Under the pieces are notes generated by a model that was given only the letters and a program-made list of their open reading frames with translations, searched no databases and was not told the DNA's origin. A stretch of 64,000 bases of DNA from assembly GCF_000711725.1 (NCBI RefSeq), contig NZ_JONP01000009.1, forward strand, positions 62,001 through 126,000, in the 5' to 3' direction. Both the position numbers and the translations under genes were made by a program. Every line of letters begins with the position of its first letter. Positions within the stretch are counted from its first letter, which is position 1. The stretch is from Roseomonas aerilata DSM 19363. GTDB lineage: Bacteria > Pseudomonadota > Alphaproteobacteria > Acetobacterales > Acetobacteraceae. Below, piece by piece: positions 60,329 through 64,000 of the stretch.

Positions 60329-61168
60329 ATGAGCGACTTGTCGAGAGACAATCCATCGGGAAGCCGCCCGGCCGGCGGCCAGCCTTCCCTCGCCGACGCA
60401 CGGGAGGATCTGCGCGCCGCGGCCTCCAGCATCGGTTCGCAGGCCTCTGAGGCGAAGGGGCGGATCGGCGAGCAGGCCGGCTCCGTGATCGATGAGGCGA
60501 AGGCGCAGGGTGCCGAGGTCGCGGATGCGGCGCGCGAGCGGGTCGAAGACCTTGCGGAGCAGGGCAAGGCCGCCGGGGCGGAGCGCGCGCGTGGACTGGC
60601 CGACGCCGTGCGCCACGTCGCCGACGACCTCGAGGGCACCTCTCCCGAGATTGCGCGGCATGTTCGTGCCGCGGCGGAGTCGGTCGAAGGCGTTTCCGCC
60701 GCGCTACGCGACCGCAGCGTGGGCGAGTTGGTGAACGAGGTGGGCGACTTCGCACGCCGGCAGCCAGGCGCCTTCTTCGGTGCGGCCCTGGTGGCGGGTT
60801 TCGCCATCTCCCGTTTCGCCAAGAGCTCGGCGGAGGGCGTGTCTGCTTCCTCCGATTCCCGCAGCGGCGTCGCGCGCGGCCTGTCGCCGCAGGCGGGTGC
60901 CGGCAGCACGCCGCGGCAGGGCGCCGACCTTGCCAAGCCGGCCGCCCTCGACCGCACGACCGCCTCGGGCGCGCCGGGCTGGGTGCCGGAGGTCGGCGCG
61001 GCCGTCACCGCGCCGCATCGCAGCCACCCCGCGACCATGGCCGCCGCCAGCCTCGGCGGTGCGGTCGCGCACCGTGCGGGCGACGCCGCCCCGGGCTCGA
61101 TGCCCACGGATGTCGAGGTTGCCGCAGCCCCCACGCTTCCTGGTGGCCCGGCGGGGAGGTCCGCGTGA
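60329..61168 (+). CDS. ElaB/YqjD-like helical protein with one membrane segment
   Basis: A 279-residue protein. Residues about 20-125 are helical and Ala/Glu-rich (EDLRAAASSIGSQASEAKGR; VADAARERVEDLAEQGKAAG), like the YqjD/ElaB/DUF883 and apolipophorin-type stress proteins. A glycine-rich hydrophobic segment with FFGAALVAGFAISRFAKSS (about 148-168) is the membrane part. The remainder is low in complexity (Ala/Gly/Pro/Ser). It starts at ATG 60329 and the stop overlaps the next gene by one base. Confidence 0.65.
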   Translation: MSDLSRDNPSGSRPAGGQPSLADAREDLRAAASSIGSQASEAKGRIGEQAGSVIDEAKAQGAEVADAARERVEDLAEQGKAAGAERARGLADAVRHVADDLEGTSPEIARHVRAAAESVEGVSAALRDRSVGELVNEVGDFARRQPGAFFGAALVAGFAISRFAKSSAEGVSASSDSRSGVARGLSPQAGAGSTPRQGADLAKPAALDRTTASGAPGWVPEVGAAVTAPHRSHPATMAAASLGGAVAHRAGDAAPGSMPTDVEVAAAPTLPGGPAGRSA

Positions 61169-61557
61169 TGTCCGACATGAACCGCTCCGTCCCTGACCTG
61201 CTGGGGGACCTTGTCCAGCAGACGACCACCCTCGTCCGCAAGGAGGTCCAGCTCGCGCGGGCCGAGATGGGCGAGAAGGTAAGCAAGGCCGGCGCGGCGG
61301 CGGGCGGCATCGCGGTCGGCGGCGTGCTGCTGCTGGCCGCGCTCGTGATCCTGCTGGAGGCCGTGGTCGCCTTCCTCGTCACCCTCGGCCTCTCGGCCCC
61401 GCTGGCTGGGCTGATCGTCGCGGTGGTGGTGGCGCTGATCGGCTACATCATGCTGCAGAGCGGGCTGAAGGCGCTGAAGGCGGGGAACCTGACCCCCGAG
61501 CGGACGGTGAACCAGCTCTCGCGCGATGCGCAGGCGGCGAAGGAGACGGTGCGGTGA
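61168..61557 (+). CDS. Phage-holin-family (DUF1469) membrane protein
   Basis: A 129-residue protein with a polar amphipathic N-terminus (LLGDLVQQTTTLVRKEVQLARAEM, fragment) and two membrane helices (GGIAVGGVLLLAALVILLEAVVAFLV and a second near 75-95). This matches Phage_holin_3_6/DUF1469 (YqjE-like), which is found with YqjD and DUF3618 proteins in many proteobacteria. The ATG at 61168 has GGGGAGG eight bases upstream. It overlaps both neighbours. Confidence 0.78.
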   Translation: MSDMNRSVPDLLGDLVQQTTTLVRKEVQLARAEMGEKVSKAGAAAGGIAVGGVLLLAALVILLEAVVAFLVTLGLSAPLAGLIVAVVVALIGYIMLQSGLKALKAGNLTPERTVNQLSRDAQAAKETVR

Positions 61558-62825
61558 GCGCGACGAAGATGGACCAGAGCACGGATCCCGGAAACAAGTC
61601 GGCCAGCGAGATCGAGGGCGAGGTCGAGCAGACCCGCGCGCGCGTGACCGAGACGATCGAGGCGCTGCGCGACCGCATGTCGCCGGGCCAGATGGTCGAT
61701 CAGGTCATGGAATACGCACGCGGTTCGGGCGGCGCGGATTTCATGCGCAACTTCGGCACCTCCGTGCGCGACAATCCGCTGCCGGTCGCGATGATCGGCG
61801 CGGGCATCGCCTGGCTGATGCTCTCAGGCGACCGCAAGGCCTCGCCGGGGCGCGACGCGATGCTCGCCCTGCCGGCGCCGGTCGCGCCCGCCACCACGAT
61901 GCACGGCACGTCGGCCTCCAGTAGCGGGATGATGGGCAGCGCCCGCGCGAGGGTCTCCGGCATGGGCGAAGGGGCGCGCGACGCGCTCGGCTCTGGCGCC
62001 GGGGCGATCGGCGATGCGGCGGAGCGCGCGCGCGGCGCGGCCTCCCGCGCGGTGGATGCGATCACCGGTGTTGCCTCCAGCGCGGCGGAGGCGATCTCGG
62101 ACACCGCATCGAGCGCGGCCAGTGCGACCTCGCGCCTTGCGGGGGGCGTCGCCGATGCGACCTCCGGTGCGGCTTCGGGCGCCGCCGGAACGGCGGACCA
62201 CCTGCTCCACCAGGCGCGCGAGGGTGTCGGGCGGGCCGCCGATGCGGGCTCCGCCCGCGCAGGGTCGCTCGCCTCCTCCGCCGCGAGCGGCTGGAGCCGG
62301 ATTGCCGAGGAGCAGCCGCTGCTGCTGGGCGCGCTGGGCCTCGCCCTCGGCGCCGCGCTCGGCGCCATCCTCCCGCGCACGCGGACCGAGGACGAGCTGA
62401 TGGGCCGTACCAGCGACGAGCTGACCGAACGCGCGGGTGCCGCAGCCCAGAGCGGGATGGAGCGCGCGGCGGAGATGGCCGGGCAGCAGCTCAACCGGGC
62501 CCAGTCAGTGGTGGCGGATACCTATGCCATCTCGAAGGACAAGCTGAACAAGGATGGTCTCACGGCCGATACGGTCGGCGACGTGGTCGGCACCGCTACG
62601 TCCCGCCTCGCCGATGCGGCGAAGGAAACCGTGCGCGGCGTGACCGAGGAAGCCCGAAGGGGGTTGGGCAGCGAAGAGGCAGCGGAGCATCAGGCTTCGC
62701 CGACGCAGGGAACGGGGCAGGCCAAGCCCGTTGCCCCGGCGAGCGGGGCGACTGATCCGACCGCCTTTCCCGCGGCCACGCCCAACTCCGGCGCTGGCTC
62801 GACGACGCGCAGCGGGCCGCTCTGA
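61554..62825 (+). CDS. DUF3618-domain protein with long low-complexity tail
   Basis: A 423-residue protein. The DUF3618 part is at the N-terminus (EIEGEVEQTRARVTETIEALRDRMSPGQ, fragment), followed by a hydrophobic helix (VAMIGAGIAWLML, about 78-92). The middle is an Ala/Ser/Gly/Asp-rich series of imperfect repeats (AVDAITGVASSAAEAISDTASSAASATSRL), then a second hydrophobic helix LLGALGLALGAALGAILP near 260-280, and a polar C-terminus. GTG at 61554 overlaps the upstream stop (GTGA). It completes a three-gene operon that looks like a membrane-stress or ribosome-hibernation type locus. Confidence 0.72.
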   Translation: MSATKMDQSTDPGNKSASEIEGEVEQTRARVTETIEALRDRMSPGQMVDQVMEYARGSGGADFMRNFGTSVRDNPLPVAMIGAGIAWLMLSGDRKASPGRDAMLALPAPVAPATTMHGTSASSSGMMGSARARVSGMGEGARDALGSGAGAIGDAAERARGAASRAVDAITGVASSAAEAISDTASSAASATSRLAGGVADATSGAASGAAGTADHLLHQAREGVGRAADAGSARAGSLASSAASGWSRIAEEQPLLLGALGLALGAALGAILPRTRTEDELMGRTSDELTERAGAAAQSGMERAAEMAGQQLNRAQSVVADTYAISKDKLNKDGLTADTVGDVVGTATSRLADAAKETVRGVTEEARRGLGSEEAAEHQASPTQGTGQAKPVAPASGATDPTAFPAATPNSGAGSTTRSGPL

Positions 62826-62844
62826 GGCGGTCGGTTCGCTGCGG

Positions 62845-63068
62845 CCGTGGAGAGGGCTCTGCCCTCTCCGCATCTCCGAGGCAGTGCCTCGGATCCATCA
62901 AGGGTTTGAGGCCGCTGGATTCCCGTCTGGCTTTCGCGGGGCCTTCCTGAACATGCCGGCGCCTCGGGTCATGGACCCGAGGCGCACTGGCGGCTTAGTG
63001 ATTCCAAACAGATCGAAAAAGATGATGGTGAGGGTTCGGGGAGCGGGCGTATTCTTTTCCTCTCCTGC
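62845..63068. repeat. Dispersed palindromic intergenic repeat, copy 2
   Basis: A copy related to 7826-8038 but with intact stems in a row: GGAGAGGGC/GCCCTCTCC (62849-62857 with 62861-62869), CCGAGGC/GCCTCGG (62876-62882 with 62886-62892), and GCCTCGGGTC/GACCCGAGGC (62961-62970 with 62974-62983). The conserved end AAAGATGATGGTGAGGGTTCGGGGAG is at 63018-63043. It fills a convergent gap between the DUF3618 gene and the CinA-type gene. Confidence 0.75.
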
Positions 63069-63078
63069 CATCAGACGT

Positions 63079-63576
63079 TCAGGAAGAGGCTGACCCCGCC
63101 TCGAGTGCCTCCGCCATCAAATCGAGCAGAGCGCTGGCGAAGTCGCGCATGTTCCTTGCCCGGACGGCCGATCCTGTCTCGATCGTCCGCACAAGCTCGA
63201 TCGGCCCCGAGATGGCGAGGCAGCTGTGGCCTGCAGCGTCACCGTAGCGGTTGCCGGAGGGCCCAGCGGCGCCGGTTTCCGCGATGCCCCAACTTGTTCC
63301 GAAGCGTTCCCGCAGGGTGCGGGCGAGGAGTTGGGCATAGGGCTCGGAGGAGGAGCGCATGCCCGCCATCCGCTCCGGCGTGATGCCAAGGAGCGCAGCC
63401 CGGGCCTCGGCCGTGTAAACCACCGCGCCGCCCAGGAAGTATGCGCTGGCGCCGGGCACGGCGAGCAACGCGGCGGAGACGAGCCCGCCGCTGGAGGATT
63501 CTGCGACGGCGACCGTCTCCCGGCGGGCCTTCAGCATGGCCCCGATGGCGGCCGCACGGGGCAGGATGACGTCCAT
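63079..63576 (-). CDS. CinA-family amidohydrolase (PncC-type)
   Basis: A 165-residue protein made of the CinA C-terminal domain alone, which deamidates nicotinamide mononucleotide. The family motif is VAVAESSSGGLVSAALLAVPGAS, and the conserved GGAVVYTAEARAALLGI and AETGAAGPSGNRYG follow (fragments). The ATG at 63576 has GAGGTGAAG upstream; a longer start is less likely. It is cytoplasmic and stand-alone, facing the palindromic repeat. Confidence 0.87.
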   Translation of the reverse strand: MDVILPRAAAIGAMLKARRETVAVAESSSGGLVSAALLAVPGASAYFLGGAVVYTAEARAALLGITPERMAGMRSSSEPYAQLLARTLRERFGTSWGIAETGAAGPSGNRYGDAAGHSCLAISGPIELVRTIETGSAVRARNMRDFASALLDLMAEALEAGSASS

Positions 63577-63655
63577 GGCTTCACCTCGGGCCGTTTCGTC
63601 CCCATTCCTGTCGCAGCGGCCGGGCGCGGGCAAGCCGCGACCCGGCCGCTGGCCT

Positions 63656-64000
63656 TTAGCCCGGCGAGGCCGGGGCGGGCTGCGGGGCCGGATCCGCAGG
63701 CGCAGGCTCAGGTGCCGGCGCGGCGCGCAACCGCGCGGCGTTCTCCTCGAGGGTGGAGATTTCCTGCCGACGCTGGGTCGCCTGCTCGATCAGCGCCGCC
63801 ACCTCGGCCCGCAGGCGCTCCAGGCCGGAGCCGGAGGTGGTGATATCCGCCTGAAGCGCCGTCGAGCGGCCCTCCAGCGCGCGCAGGCGTGCCGTGGCTT
63901 CCTCGATGTTGCGGGCCAGTTCGGCGTTGCGGGCGGTGCTCTCCTCCACCTCCTTGCGGCGGGCGGCGAGGTCGTTTTCGCTGGCCGTCGCGGCCTGCCG
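63656..64000 (-). CDS. Coiled-coil protein, cut by the window edge
   Basis: An open frame enters from the right edge on the minus strand and ends at 63656. The 114 visible residues form a coiled coil (ARNIEEATARLRALEGRSTAL; LRAEVAALIEQATQRRQEIS) and end in a Pro/Ala tail (APAPEPAPADPAPQPAPASPG). The start lies outside. Its family cannot be told; a long coiled coil with a Pro-rich end fits a cell-division or chromosome-partition type protein or a structural protein. Confidence 0.55.
   Translation of the reverse strand, partial: RQAATASENDLAARRKEVEESTARNAELARNIEEATARLRALEGRSTALQADITTSGSGLERLRAEVAALIEQATQRRQEISTLEENAARLRAAPAPEPAPADPAPQPAPASPG

Noticed and set aside
61168-61557. Holin-family gene as a prophage remnant
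   Set aside because: The DUF1469 group is chromosomal and co-occurs with YqjD-like genes; no other phage gene is near.

Overview
The window is GC-rich (about 70%), gene-dense bacterial chromosome. No rRNA or other taxonomic marker is present. An alphaproteobacterium of the Acetobacteraceae type (Roseomonas-like) is an inference from the GC content, the many GTG/TTG starts, the large set of secondary-transport solute receptors (two Bug, two DctP-like, one TAXI, one LivK-like) and the gene content. I see no prophage, insertion sequence, CRISPR array or plasmid module.

Layout. 0-14.6 kb: amino-acid and peptide metabolism and uptake (diaminopropionate ammonia-lyase, orphan Bug receptor, amidohydrolase plus ABC receptor, quinone oxidoreductase, EamA exporter, esterase, AlkA-type glycosylase, lactate-permease-like transporter, 2H phosphoesterase, M20 peptidase, then a degenerate TauD/TfdA-like protein beside a cysteine-less racemase-family protein). 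14.6-16.7 kb: two glycosyltransferases. 16.8-21.6 kb: a complete TRAP transporter and a membrane-anchored TAXI receptor. 21.6-24.7 kb: DUF445 protein and a zinc/manganese-type ABC transporter behind a Zur-like palindrome. 25.2-32.2 kb: RidA, a potassium-channel-like protein, an epimerase/aminotransferase pair, TauE exporter with divergent ArsR regulator, serB and miaA. 32.2-37.5 kb: ilvB-ilvN-ilvC followed by leuA, which is preceded by a leucine-rich leader peptide. 39.2-44.8 kb: the rod-shape/elongasome cluster mreB-mreC-mreD-mrdA-rodA, then tRNA-Lys(CTT). 45.2-49.0 kb: a patch of small lineage-specific genes, including two tandem paralogous lipoproteins and a truncated sugar transferase. 49.2-54.1 kb: Bug receptor, then a DctP-like receptor joined to a hybrid histidine kinase. 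54.1-60.1 kb: M19 dipeptidase and serine hydrolase, msrA-msrB, and a three-gene beta-propeller/deacetylase/sterol-desaturase operon. 60.3-62.8 kb: a three-gene membrane-stress type operon. The window ends with a CinA-type amidohydrolase and a truncated coiled-coil gene.

Most notable signals: (1) a 39-residue leucine-rich leader (35675-35794) whose predicted promoter would start transcription on its own ATG, arguing for leaderless leader-peptide attenuation of leuA; (2) two diverged copies of an intergenic repeat built of tandem palindromes (7826-8038 and 62845-63068), each in a convergent gene gap; (3) a Zur-like operator directly abutting a 43-codon membrane ORF upstream of the metal ABC genes; (4) several family members that have lost catalytic residues; (5) a DctP-like receptor/hybrid kinase pair that looks like a sensory rather than a transport module. 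None of these is proven novel from sequence alone.
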